From JBALVT01 sp036960305 (GTDB taxonomy: Bacteria; Pseudomonadota; Gammaproteobacteria; Pseudomonadales; Halieaceae): 64,000 nucleotides of DNA. A program made the translations under genes and the position numbers. Below are positions 32,551-41,337 of this stretch, piece by piece. Every line of letters starts with the position of its first letter. Position 1 is the stretch's first letter. Under the pieces are notes generated by a model. The model did not search any database, was not told where the DNA came from, and saw nothing but the letters and a program-made list of their open reading frames with translations. The stretch is from the NCBI GenBank assembly GCA_036960305.1, contig JBALWA010000002.1, positions 1 through 64,000 of the forward strand, read 5' to 3'.

Positions 32551-32718
32551 TCCAGTGACTTACTTCCCAAAAATACTTGTTATTTGATAGCCCTCATTGT
32601 ACATGAGGAAATGGGCCTATGGCTCGCTAAAGTAAAGGAGTTACAGCGACAGAGAGAAAAACTGTACGGCGGCAGCGGCTAGCCCCCTGCCAAACACCAA
32701 CGTGCTCACACGGCTGAT

Positions 32719-33561
32719 CTAGAGATAACCGTCGGAGTCCAGGTCAACGATAAACTGGACACCTTCAACTCTGGACACATCGGTGTCGATAGATCCATCA
32801 GCCAGCAGATCAAGCCACCGGTAGCCTGGAGGTGAATCATCCGCTTTGAACTGTTCACTGCCCGGCGCAAACTGAACGCAGCTTGAAGGTGACCCCATCA
32901 ATGCCACCCCATTGCGGACCTTATCAACGCGCTGGTGGACATGCCCCCACAGAACGGCTTTTACCCCGCTGTAGCCATCCAGAATTTCAAAAAATGCCGC
33001 CGCGTCCGCAACCATTTGCTCGTCCAGCCAAGCGCAGCCAATCTTTACCGGGTGATGATGCAGGCAAACCAGGGTGAACAAGCCCACCTCTGATGCCCGC
33101 TGCAGAGCGGCTTTCAGCAACGCCAGCTGACCTGCTCCCAGCGCTCCGCCGGCCTGGCCTGGCACCTGGGAATCAAGCATGATGATCTGCCAGTTGCCTA
33201 TCTGGATATCACTACTCATGCAGGCGGTACCTGCAAGCGTCTCGGACATGCTTGCAAAATCATCGTGATTCCCGGGCAACCAAAAACTGACATCAGACAA
33301 TTGCCGACTGTAGCTGTCCATTCGAGTATAGGCGGAAGCCGAGCCATGATCTGACAGGTCCCCCGTCAGCAGGAGCACATCGGGGGTTCCCCGCTCCTCC
33401 TTAACCCGGTCAATTACGTGTTGTAAAGATTGATCTGTATCCATCCCCAGCAGCATGCCACCGGGGTTTTCGGAAAGATGGGTATCAGTTACCTGTACCA
33501 GCCTGATCACCCCGCCGTGATGTGGCAATCGTTCTACTGGAGGTTTCAGGCTATGATTCAC
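32719..33561 (-). CDS. cpdA: 3',5'-cyclic-AMP phosphodiesterase CpdA
   Basis: 280-residue class III metallophosphoesterase hydrolysing cAMP. Metal motifs are in order: VTDTHL, TGDLSDHGSA, LPGNHDD, LVCLHHHPV and GHVHQ. The close match in order and length to E. coli CpdA (275) and its position next to DUF1249 (yqiB) and parE support the name over a generic phosphodiesterase. It starts 18 bases after the DUF1249 gene stop. Confidence 0.93.
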   Translation of the reverse strand: MNHSLKPPVERLPHHGGVIRLVQVTDTHLSENPGGMLLGMDTDQSLQHVIDRVKEERGTPDVLLLTGDLSDHGSASAYTRMDSYSRQLSDVSFWLPGNHDDFASMSETLAGTACMSSDIQIGNWQIIMLDSQVPGQAGGALGAGQLALLKAALQRASEVGLFTLVCLHHHPVKIGCAWLDEQMVADAAAFFEILDGYSGVKAVLWGHVHQRVDKVRNGVALMGSPSSCVQFAPGSEQFKADDSPPGYRWLDLLADGSIDTDVSRVEGVQFIVDLDSDGYL

Positions 33562-33579
33562 AGCTGCATCCGGCTCATA

Positions 33580-34032
33580 TCACGACACAAAGCCGTCACT
33601 GGTCAAATGGGAAGTCATACGGCCATTGAGCTGGCAATGCTCCAGCCAATCCGCCAGAAAGTGGTTCTGCTGGGATTTTTCATCCTGCTGATACATGCCC
33701 TTATTGGGATACTCGTAGCGAGCGTCAACGCGGCGGTGTGATTGAAAGGTGCCCACTTCCAGCATACGGGCATCGTGATAGGCACGCACTTCAATACGCA
33801 ATTGCCCTAATAGTCGTTGGTCTGGCTGGTGCTGGCTCAGGCGAAAAAATGTCGTATACCTGCAACGCTCTGATACCTCAAAAACAACCCGGGCTTTATC
33901 CAGAGTAAATTCTCTCGAATTACAGGTCTCGTAATCCGGGAACAAGCGCAATAGACGCGCATAATTGGCCTCACAAACCGCATGGAGGCCTGATAAATCC
34001 AGCTTATACCCTCTTTTTCCGATAACCTGCAA
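33580..34032 (-). CDS. DUF1249 family protein (YqiB-like)
   Basis: About 150-residue cytosolic protein of the DUF1249 family, syntenic with E. coli yqiB beside cpdA. Segments YKLDLSGLHAVCEANYARLLRLFPD, VRAYHDARMLEV, RYEYPNKGMYQQDEKSQQNHFLADWL match the family throughout. The open frame extends to ATG 34122, adding 30 residues with no family similarity; TTG 34032 has GGGAG six bases upstream and gives the family length (E. coli 140). Function unknown. E. coli nudF, normally between yqiB and tolC, is absent. Confidence 0.85.
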   Translation of the reverse strand: MQVIGKRGYKLDLSGLHAVCEANYARLLRLFPDYETCNSREFTLDKARVVFEVSERCRYTTFFRLSQHQPDQRLLGQLRIEVRAYHDARMLEVGTFQSHRRVDARYEYPNKGMYQQDEKSQQNHFLADWLEHCQLNGRMTSHLTSDGFVS

Positions 34033-34148
34033 CGCAATCTCCCAGCAACTAAACACGGTTCCGGCGCTAAACCAACAATCCAAAAAACGGTGCTTCGCGG
34101 ACTCATAATCTGAGTCTAGCATCTACGATGACATAAACTACCTTCAAT

Positions 34149-34177
34149 TTGCACCTTTTACTATCAGCTATTTATAT
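34149..34177 (+). promoter_or_regulatory. Candidate tolC promoter
   Basis: TTGCAC (34149-34154), 17 bases, TTATAT (34172-34177), about 70 bases before the tolC ATG, in the 125-214 base divergent gap between the DUF1249 gene and tolC. Moderate consensus match only. Confidence 0.35.
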
Positions 34178-34246
34178 GCGCTGGCCGTCTTAGGCTGGTA
34201 AACTCCTGTATCAAGAATACACAGTCAAAAGACAAGGGTTTAATGC

Positions 34247-35656
34247 ATGAAAAGGTCTGGAGTCGCGCTGCTGGCGCTGACATTGTCACTGGGTTCAACC
34301 GCTCTGTATGCGGAGTCGCTGAGAGATATCTACGAACTCGCGCTAGAAAATGATGCCCAGCTGAAGGCCGAAGAAGCACAGTACCTGTCAAATCTCGAGA
34401 CAGAAAATCTGGGCCTGTCCAAATTACTGCCCCAGGTGAATGCCAACTATGACTATACCGACACTGACCAGGACACGGATGCGGAAAGCGTAGACTTCGA
34501 CACCGGCATTGGCACCATAGACACCTTCACTAATGTGGATGTGGACCGTGAGGGCTACCAGATATCGCTGAACCAGGCCCTGTTTGACATGCCAGCCTGG
34601 TTCTCGTTCAAGTCAGGAAAAGAACTATCCAAGCAAGCCGAAGCCATATTTGCCGCCAATCAACAGAACCTGGTAGTGCGAACGGTAGAAGCCTACTTGT
34701 TGGTACTGCGCGCCCAGGACAACCTGCTCTCATCCCAAGCGCAGGAACGCGCGTTTGAGCGACAGCTTGAGCAGACTCAGCAGCGTTTTGAAGTGGGGCT
34801 TATCGCCATTACGGATGTCTACGAAGCCCAGGCTGCCTATGACCTCTCGCAGGTTAATCGCATCGTCGACGAAAATAATGTGTCGGTCGCGCTTGAGCGA
34901 CTGTCGGTGCTCACCGGCCAGCGTCACAGCAACCTGAATGTGTTGCAAGAGGACTTTGACATCCTGAAGCCAGAGCCACTGGACCGGGCGGCCTGGGTAG
35001 ACTTTGCACTGGAAAACAACTTCAACCTGCAAGCCGCACGCTACGCTGAAGAAGCGGCCCGACAGACCGCAAAGTCTAACAAATCGGCGCACGCACCCAG
35101 AGTGAGCGGCAGCTATGCCTATTCGGATTACAGTACCGAAGGTGAACTTAATCGCAAGCCTGAAACCGTCTTCGACACTTCTCCAGATCAGGACGTAGAA
35201 GCGAATGTCTGGCAGATTCGGCTGGATTTACCCCTGTATTCCGGTGGCGCCATCAGTGCAAACAGACGGCGAGCAGCGCAGGATTTCAATGCAGCGAAAG
35301 AAAACCGGATCAACCTCGGTCGCAATACCGTGACCAATGCACGCTCACTGCACATGACCGTGGTGAGCGATGTGTCCCGGGTCGCCGCCCGTAAACAGAG
35401 TATCGTCTCCTCTCGCAGTGCGCTGGATGCAACCCAGGCAGGCTACGAGGTCGGTACGCGGAATGTCGTCGATGTCCTCAACGCCCAAAACACCCTGTTC
35501 TTATCTAAACGCGATTACGCTAACAGCCGCTACGACTACATCCTCGATATGCTCAAGCTGAAGGAGCAGGCCGGCTTACTGAGCCCCGATGACGTCTACA
35601 AGTTGGACTCCTATCTTGAAGCGCCCGCTGCACCAACTGCCGCAGGCAGCAAGTAA
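34247..35656 (+). CDS. tolC: Outer-membrane efflux channel TolC
   Basis: 469-residue outer-membrane factor that forms the trimeric exit duct for drug efflux and type I secretion. It has a signal peptide (about 1-22, ending TALYA) and two structural repeats of the TolC fold: SLRDIYELALENDAQLKAEEAQ opening the first, and FALENNFNLQAARYAEEAARQTAKSNKSA opening the second, each with helical barrel and strands (LPLYSGG in the second). AGYEVGTRNVVDVLNAQNTLF near the end is typical. Same neighbourhood as E. coli tolC (yqiB-cpdA-parE). Ends 12 bases from the convergent waaA. Confidence 0.93.
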   Translation: MKRSGVALLALTLSLGSTALYAESLRDIYELALENDAQLKAEEAQYLSNLETENLGLSKLLPQVNANYDYTDTDQDTDAESVDFDTGIGTIDTFTNVDVDREGYQISLNQALFDMPAWFSFKSGKELSKQAEAIFAANQQNLVVRTVEAYLLVLRAQDNLLSSQAQERAFERQLEQTQQRFEVGLIAITDVYEAQAAYDLSQVNRIVDENNVSVALERLSVLTGQRHSNLNVLQEDFDILKPEPLDRAAWVDFALENNFNLQAARYAEEAARQTAKSNKSAHAPRVSGSYAYSDYSTEGELNRKPETVFDTSPDQDVEANVWQIRLDLPLYSGGAISANRRRAAQDFNAAKENRINLGRNTVTNARSLHMTVVSDVSRVAARKQSIVSSRSALDATQAGYEVGTRNVVDVLNAQNTLFLSKRDYANSRYDYILDMLKLKEQAGLLSPDDVYKLDSYLEAPAAPTAAGSK

Positions 35657-35668
35657 ACAACGACAGTC

Positions 35669-36958
35669 TCAATTCGCCCTACCAGCCCGGAGCTGTGCGT
35701 CAATAAGTGCCAGCAGGCGTTTCTTGGCGCCCCGGTTATCAGCAACGACCTGCTGCCCAATCGCACCCATCTGTTCACGTCGCTGCTGATCGGTAAATAG
35801 TTCAATCAGACAGGCCCCCAGGGTCGCGGGGTCCTCCAGTTGGACCATGCCGCCGGCCTCGGTCAACATATCGCTGATTTCAGCAAAATTGAACATATGA
35901 GGCCCGGTCACCACCGGAACACCCCAGGCAGAGGCCTCGAGAACATTGTGTCCGCCGTGCTCAACTAAACTACCGCCAATCACCGCCACGCTAGCGGGGC
36001 TTAGCAACAACAACAATTCGCCCATGGTGTCCCCGACCACAATATCCACATCCGCCGCCGGAACCCGTCCCTCCGACCGCCGGAGCACACGCCAGCCCGC
36101 CTCCCCGCACAAATCAAATACAGCATCAAACCGCTCGGGGTGCCTGGGAACCAACACCAACAAACAGTTATCAACGCGCTGGCGCAGCTGCTTAAAGGCC
36201 GCCAGGATCTGCTCATCCTCTCCCGGGTGCGTACTGGCGGCAACCAGTATACTGCGGCCCCCAACGGCCCAGGCTGATTGCAGTGCCTGCGCCTCTGAAC
36301 GCAATAGGGCATCGAGCTCCAGGTCAAACTTGATGCTGCCTGTCACCGCTAGCTGACTCGCCGGCAACCCCAGTGTTAGCAAGCGCTCACTGTCAGCCAC
36401 GGACTGGCAGGCAACCATATTCACCGACTCAAGCATCACACGACTGAGCCCGGCAAAGCGTTGGTATCCAGCGGCGGAGCGCGCTGACATTCGCGCATTC
36501 GCGAGCACAACGCGGCACCCCCGGCGGCGGCAATGATGCAGCATATTCGGCCACAGCTCGGTCTCCAGAATTAGCAAAAGCTCTGGTTTTACCCGCTTCA
36601 TAAAGCGTCCGACTGCACCCGGCAAATCCCAGGGTGCATAGACGTGAAATACCCGATCGGTAAACAACGCCTGTATCCGTTCCGACCCTGTGGGTGTTGT
36701 TGTCGTAACCACCAAACGGCAGTCCGGGTAGCGCTCCAGTAGGCTCTCTATAATCGGGGCCGCTGCCAACGCCTCCCCCACAGAGACTGCATGAACCCAG
36801 ATAGCGGGACGCTCCCCTCGCTGTGGATCTACCGGCAAGACACCAAATCGCTCCGCCAATCTTCGGCGATAGGCGGGGGCACGCCGAGACCGCAACAGCA
36901 TCCTTAGCAGGATGAACGGCAGTAAACAGTAAAGCAGAGCGCTGTAGAGGTAGCGCAT
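35669..36958 (-). CDS. waaA: 3-deoxy-D-manno-octulosonic acid transferase WaaA (KdtA)
   Basis: 429-residue inner-membrane-anchored glycosyltransferase that adds Kdo to lipid IVA, starting the LPS core. An N-terminal hydrophobic anchor (about 3-22, YSALLYCLLPFILLRML) precedes IWVHAVSVGEALAAAPIIESLL, LVVTTTTPTGSERIQALF, ILETELWPNMLHHC and the nucleotide-sugar site GGSLVEHGGHNVLEASAWGVPVVTGPH. Length close to E. coli (425). Whether it adds one or two Kdo residues cannot be seen. First of several LPS genes in the region. Confidence 0.96.
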   Translation of the reverse strand: MRYLYSALLYCLLPFILLRMLLRSRRAPAYRRRLAERFGVLPVDPQRGERPAIWVHAVSVGEALAAAPIIESLLERYPDCRLVVTTTTPTGSERIQALFTDRVFHVYAPWDLPGAVGRFMKRVKPELLLILETELWPNMLHHCRRRGCRVVLANARMSARSAAGYQRFAGLSRVMLESVNMVACQSVADSERLLTLGLPASQLAVTGSIKFDLELDALLRSEAQALQSAWAVGGRSILVAASTHPGEDEQILAAFKQLRQRVDNCLLVLVPRHPERFDAVFDLCGEAGWRVLRRSEGRVPAADVDIVVGDTMGELLLLLSPASVAVIGGSLVEHGGHNVLEASAWGVPVVTGPHMFNFAEISDMLTEAGGMVQLEDPATLGACLIELFTDQQRREQMGAIGQQVVADNRGAKKRLLALIDAQLRAGRAN

Positions 36959-37094
36959 TTTTATCTCCAGAGAGGCAAACCAGCTCGAATGGAAAACAGC
37001 ATAGCGACAGCCACACGTGCTGACCAGCCATCACGGCGACTATTCCAGCAAGATTAAGGCTATAATCGCCTTTTATTCTCCTCGGTTAACTTCA

Positions 37095-38294
37095 ATGACG
37101 GCTAGCGAACTGCAGACAGACATCGCTATTATTGGCGGCGGTATCGCCGGATTATGGACTCTGAATCAACTCCGTAACAAGGGTTACAATGCGGTGTTGT
37201 TCGAACAGGAATCCCTGGGCAGCTACCAGACCATTGGCTCCCAAGGCATGATTCACGGTGGTATAAAGTACGCCCTGGGGGGCGCCCTAAGTGGCGGATC
37301 CGAGGCGATTTCCAGCATGCCCGATATCTGGCGCCAGTGCCTTCACGGAGAAGGCAAGGTAGACCTGCGCGCCAGTACCGTTCTCAGCAAGGACTTTTAT
37401 CTGTGGTCCAGCTCAAGCCTGCAATCCAGGCTGAGCTCTTTTTTTGCCAGCAAGATGTTGCGAGGGAGAGTGGACAAGCTGAACGAAGACGAATATCCCG
37501 TCCCTTTTCGCAACCCCGGATTTCGTGGCCAGGTTTACCGCCTGGTGGACCTGGTGATGGACATGCCCTCTCTGGTGAAAGCCCTGGCGGAGCAACATCG
37601 GGAGGCCATTTTCAAGATAGACTGGAACAAGGCCCAGCTGGTGCAGCGCGATGGCACAGCCAGTATTGAACTGCCGCAAATGCGACTCCAGGCCCAGCGC
37701 ATTATTCTGACTGCGGGCACCGGGAATGAGGCCCTGCTGGCGGCGCTGGGAAGCGAGACGCCGGCCATGCAGCGGCGCCCCTTACAACAGGTGCTGGTGA
37801 AACATGAGTATCGCGAATCCTTATACGCCCACTGCATGGGCGGCAATGCTTCGCCAAGGCTCACCATTTCCAGCCACCGCACACGGCAAGACGAACCGGT
37901 CTGGTATTTGGGTGGGGACCTGGCAACCGAGGGCACGGATGACTCGCCCGATAAACTCATCGACAAGGCCAGACGGGAACTGGGAGAGCTACTGCCCTGG
38001 GTAGACTTTGGTAAAACCGAGTGGTGTACGATAAAACTGGATCGTGCAGAACCCAGGCAAGCGGGATTATTGCGTCCCGATCAGTCCTTCGTCGGCAGAT
38101 CCGACAGCCTGAACAATGTGCTCACTGCCTGGCCCACCAAGCTCACACTCAGCCCTCACCTGGCGGATGAGATTGAGGTGGAGCTAGCCCGCGATGGCAT
38201 TGTGCCGAAGCACCCGACGGATTTAGCGCAGCTGGCGTTGCGGCTGGGCACACCCGAAGTCGCATCCCCGTGCTGGGATACCCTGTTCCTGTGA
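37095..38294 (+). CDS. FAD-dependent oxidoreductase (DAO family)
   Basis: 399-residue flavoprotein with N-terminal FAD motif IAIIGGGIAGLWTLNQLRNKG (12-32), split as IIGGGIAGL for the dinucleotide loop, and a second FAD contact TAGTGNEALLAAL near 215. The fold resembles the D-amino-acid/glycerol-3-phosphate oxidase (DAO) family, but QGMIHGGIKYALGG and the lack of C-terminal GlpD features leave the substrate open. Start ATG 37095 lies 26 codons into a longer frame. The stop overlaps the GTG start of the aldo/keto reductase gene (GTGA), so the two are coupled and likely act in one pathway. Confidence 0.85.
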   Translation: MTASELQTDIAIIGGGIAGLWTLNQLRNKGYNAVLFEQESLGSYQTIGSQGMIHGGIKYALGGALSGGSEAISSMPDIWRQCLHGEGKVDLRASTVLSKDFYLWSSSSLQSRLSSFFASKMLRGRVDKLNEDEYPVPFRNPGFRGQVYRLVDLVMDMPSLVKALAEQHREAIFKIDWNKAQLVQRDGTASIELPQMRLQAQRIILTAGTGNEALLAALGSETPAMQRRPLQQVLVKHEYRESLYAHCMGGNASPRLTISSHRTRQDEPVWYLGGDLATEGTDDSPDKLIDKARRELGELLPWVDFGKTEWCTIKLDRAEPRQAGLLRPDQSFVGRSDSLNNVLTAWPTKLTLSPHLADEIEVELARDGIVPKHPTDLAQLALRLGTPEVASPCWDTLFL

Positions 38295-39082
38295 GCTGGC
38301 TAAAACCACTGGGCGATACTGGCCTCGCCGTCAGCGCCCTGGGGTTGGGCACCGTCAAGCTGGGACGGGACGAGGGCGTAAAATACCCGGATAGATTTAC
38401 CATCCCGGATGATCGCGCAGCTGCAGCGCTGCTGGCGCAAGCAAGCGAGCTCGGCGTAAACCTGATTGACACCGCGCCCGCCTATGGCAACAGCGAACAG
38501 CGTCTGGGCCACCTGCTGGCAGGCCAGCGCGACCGTTGGATCGTCTGTAGCAAAGTGGGTGAAGAGTTTGAGAACGGTCAATCCCGGTTCGACTTTAGCC
38601 CGGAGCACACGGCAAGTTCGGTAGAGCGAAGCTTGCGCCGGCTGCAAACCGATGTCATCGACCTGGTACTAATCCACTCAGATGGCGACGACCTGCGCAT
38701 CGTAAACGAGTTGGGCACACTGCAAGCCCTGGGCGACCTTAAGCGCCGCGGGTTGATCAGGGCTTACGGTATCTCAACTAAAACTGTCGAAGGCGGCGTA
38801 GCCGCTGCTTCCCAATGCGATGTCGTCATGCTGACCTACAATCTGGCGCAACGAGAGGAGGTTGCAGTTCTGGACGCCTGCAACACACACAACACTGGCG
38901 CACTGATCAAAAAGGCCCTGGCCAGCGGACATTTACAAACAAATATTGAAAACCCGGTGCAGGCCAGCATGGAACTGATTTTTTCTCATCCCGCCACCAG
39001 TTCGGCCATTATTGGCACGATTTCACCCGCGCATCTGGAGGCCAATGTACTGGCTGCCAAGCAGGCGCTAGGGGCGCTATAG
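38291..39082 (+). CDS. Aldo/keto reductase family protein
   Basis: 263-residue (beta/alpha)8-barrel reductase. SALGLGTVKLGRD opens the barrel, NLIDTAPAYGNSEQRLG supplies the catalytic Asp-Tyr pair, WIVCSKVG the lysine, and DVIDLVLIHSDGDD the histidine. The C-terminal SHPATSSAIIGTISPAHLEANV binds NADPH. The GTG at 38291 overlaps the upstream stop as GTGA; a GTG at 38270 is an alternative. Substrate unknown. It sits between waaA and hldE, but nothing in it ties it to LPS. Confidence 0.87.
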   Translation: MSWLKPLGDTGLAVSALGLGTVKLGRDEGVKYPDRFTIPDDRAAAALLAQASELGVNLIDTAPAYGNSEQRLGHLLAGQRDRWIVCSKVGEEFENGQSRFDFSPEHTASSVERSLRRLQTDVIDLVLIHSDGDDLRIVNELGTLQALGDLKRRGLIRAYGISTKTVEGGVAAASQCDVVMLTYNLAQREEVAVLDACNTHNTGALIKKALASGHLQTNIENPVQASMELIFSHPATSSAIIGTISPAHLEANVLAAKQALGAL

Positions 39083-39105
39083 CCCGCTGGACCTAAAAAA
39101 TAAGT

Positions 39106-40536
39106 TTAGTCACCCTCGCGCTGAATTTTTTCCACAATGGCAGTAGTGGACAGATCATCAACAAAATCCAGCGGACGCACCTCACCGCCGTAACTCTCGA
39201 CGATTTCCCAACCGACAACGCCTTTTTTATCGTAATCGCCGCCTTTCACCAGAATGTCCGGCTTCAGCGCGTGCAATAGCGGCTCCGGGGTATCGTCCTC
39301 AAAACATACCACCCAATCGACCGCCTCAAGCCCGGCCAACACCGCCATTCTTCGATCCTGTGGATTAATCGGCCTACCCTTACCCTTGAGCTTGCGCACC
39401 GACTTGTCGCTGTTAACCGCGACAATCAAACGGTCACCCAACTCTCTAGCCTGCTCCAGATAACCCACATGGCCGGCGTGGATGATATCGAAACAACCGT
39501 TGGTGAATACCACCCGCTCGCCATGACTGCGAGCATCGGCGACAGCAATCTGTAATTGGCCCAGGGTGAGGGCTCCCCGCTCCGACCCCTGGTCGACCTG
39601 GATGGCCCGGCGTAATTCCGGCGCACTAACCGCAGCGGTTCCCAACTGCCCCACGACAATACTGGCCGCAGTATTTGCCAATGCCACCGCCTGGGGCAGG
39701 GCTTCTCCTGCCGCCACTGCCGCGGCCAGCACCGCAATCACCGTATCCCCGGCACCGGTAACATCAAACACCTCCCGGGCACGCGCGGGTAAATGAAACT
39801 CCTCTTCGCCCGGGCGCAGCAGTGTCATACCGTGCTCACCCCGGGTTACCAGTAGCGCACTGAGATCGAGCTCTGACATGAGTCTCTCTCCTTTTTCCAC
39901 CAGCTCCTGCTCATTGGCACAGTGGCCCACCACGGCCTCAAACTCATGTAAGTTCGGTGTCATCAGCGTGGCACCTCGATAGCGTGAAAAGTCGGTGCCC
40001 TTGGGATCAACCAATACCGGCACCCCTGCGCTCACGGCTGCGGCGATCAGTTGCTGGGGCGCAGATAAAGCGCCCTTGGCATAGTCGGACAAGACCAGCG
40101 CCCCGCACTCCCCCAGGTGATTGGCTAAATTCTCCTCAAGGTGTGAGCCGGCACCCGATAGGTCCGCGTCCTCGAAATCGAGTCGAATCAGTTGCTGCTG
40201 TCGGCTGATCACACGCAACTTGGTAATCGTGGGATGCCCTGCCACGCGATGAAATGCACAGTCCACTCCGGCACCCTGTAGCATATCCTGCAGAGAATCA
40301 GCCATTTCGTCATCGCCGGTAAAGCCCCGTAAGGTAGCCCCCGCACCCAGTGCGGCGATATTAAGGGCGACGTTACCAGCCCCCCCGGGCCTGTCCTTTA
40401 TCTGGTCCACCTTGACCACCGGCACCGGTGCTTCCGGCGAGATACGCGAGGTCGCTCCCTGCCAGTAGCGATCCAGCATAATGTCACCCAATACCAAAAC
40501 CTTCGCTCGATCAAAGCGGGGCATACTCAGTTTCAT
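39106..40536 (-). CDS. hldE: Bifunctional heptose 7-phosphate kinase / heptose 1-phosphate adenylyltransferase HldE
   Basis: Makes ADP-heptose for the LPS inner core: residues about 1-320 phosphorylate D-glycero-beta-D-manno-heptose 7-phosphate (PfkB fold; GDIMLDRYWQGATSRISPEAP, GGAGNVALNIAALG, DVTGAGDTVIAVLAAA), and about 340-476 transfer AMP (VFTNGCFDIIHAGHVGYL, with HAGH nucleotidyl motif). From ATG 40536 the length is 476 (E. coli HldE 477); the open frame runs on to 40698 without family similarity. The product feeds WaaC and WaaF, encoded 13-15 kb away. Confidence 0.97.
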   Translation of the reverse strand: MKLSMPRFDRAKVLVLGDIMLDRYWQGATSRISPEAPVPVVKVDQIKDRPGGAGNVALNIAALGAGATLRGFTGDDEMADSLQDMLQGAGVDCAFHRVAGHPTITKLRVISRQQQLIRLDFEDADLSGAGSHLEENLANHLGECGALVLSDYAKGALSAPQQLIAAAVSAGVPVLVDPKGTDFSRYRGATLMTPNLHEFEAVVGHCANEQELVEKGERLMSELDLSALLVTRGEHGMTLLRPGEEEFHLPARAREVFDVTGAGDTVIAVLAAAVAAGEALPQAVALANTAASIVVGQLGTAAVSAPELRRAIQVDQGSERGALTLGQLQIAVADARSHGERVVFTNGCFDIIHAGHVGYLEQARELGDRLIVAVNSDKSVRKLKGKGRPINPQDRRMAVLAGLEAVDWVVCFEDDTPEPLLHALKPDILVKGGDYDKKGVVGWEIVESYGGEVRPLDFVDDLSTTAIVEKIQREGD

Positions 40537-40701
40537 CGTCCGGAATACCTCATTAAATAGTGCTACCTTCCCCTGTGGGGATGCTTCGGTTTTTATCATA
40601 ACACGGCGCTTCGCGAACGGCCCAAGGGCACGTGCCCCTTGCCATTGCGCCCCAAAAAAGCTACTTTCCCACCCCCCAAACTGACGACATAGCGGCACAT
40701 C

Positions 40702-41319
40702 ATGATTCCAGGCCTACCTGCAAATATAGACTCTATAAAAGGTTTTCTGGAGGAAGATGAGGCTCAGGCGCTGTACGAGCACGCGCTGGCCGTCAGTGCG
40801 CTGGGGCCAGTACTTGAAATCGGAAGTTACTGCGGTAAGTCTACCCTTTACCTGGGCCTGGCCTGTCGCGAGAACAACAGCACCGTCTTCGCTCTGGACC
40901 ACCACCGGGGGTCGGAGGAACACCAGCTAGGCGAGTTTTTCCATGACCCGGACCTCTATGACCAGGGTTCCGGTCTGATGGACACATTTCGGGAGTTTCG
41001 CAGGAATATTCGCGGTGCCGGTCTGGATGATACTGTGGTTCCAGTCGTCGCCGGCTCCGAGGCGGCTGCCCGCTGCTGGCAAACGCCACTCGGTATGGTC
41101 TTTATCGACGGCGGACACAGCCTGGATGCCGCCCTGACCGATTACCGCTGCTGGACGCCTCACCTGAAGCGCGGCGGGATCCTGGCCATACACGACATCT
41201 ATCCCGACCCTTTCAAGGGCGGGCAAGCTCCCAATGCCATATACAAGATGGCACTCGCTTCGGGGTTGTTTGAGCTCATCGCTAGAGTGGACAGCCTGGG
41301 CCTGTTACGGCGTCTCTGA
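40702..41319 (+). CDS. Class I SAM-dependent methyltransferase (Methyltransf_24 type)
   Basis: 205-residue soluble methyltransferase. The SAM-binding motif I reads VLEIGSYCGKSTLYLGLA (about 37-54), acidic loop TVFALDHHRGSEEHQ follows, and the post-motif IDGGHSLDAALTDYRCWTPHLKRGG (about 131-155) with IAIHDIY-like metal residues is typical of macrocin-O- or polysaccharide methyltransferases. Its neighbours are LPS and glycan genes, suggesting O-methylation of a surface sugar; this is inferred from context. It is divergent from hldE. Confidence 0.8.
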   Translation: MIPGLPANIDSIKGFLEEDEAQALYEHALAVSALGPVLEIGSYCGKSTLYLGLACRENNSTVFALDHHRGSEEHQLGEFFHDPDLYDQGSGLMDTFREFRRNIRGAGLDDTVVPVVAGSEAAARCWQTPLGMVFIDGGHSLDAALTDYRCWTPHLKRGGILAIHDIYPDPFKGGQAPNAIYKMALASGLFELIARVDSLGLLRRL

Positions 41320-41337
41320 CCACTTCTGAGCAGGCGA

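Noticed and set aside
32592..32608. Inverted repeat CCTCAT-TGTAC-ATGAGG before parE as an operator
   Set aside because: Only a 6-bp stem, one copy, no supporting promoter geometry; could be chance.
34033..34122. Remnant of nudF in the frame upstream of the DUF1249 gene
   Set aside because: The 30 residues show no NUDIX box or resemblance to the NudF C-terminus.
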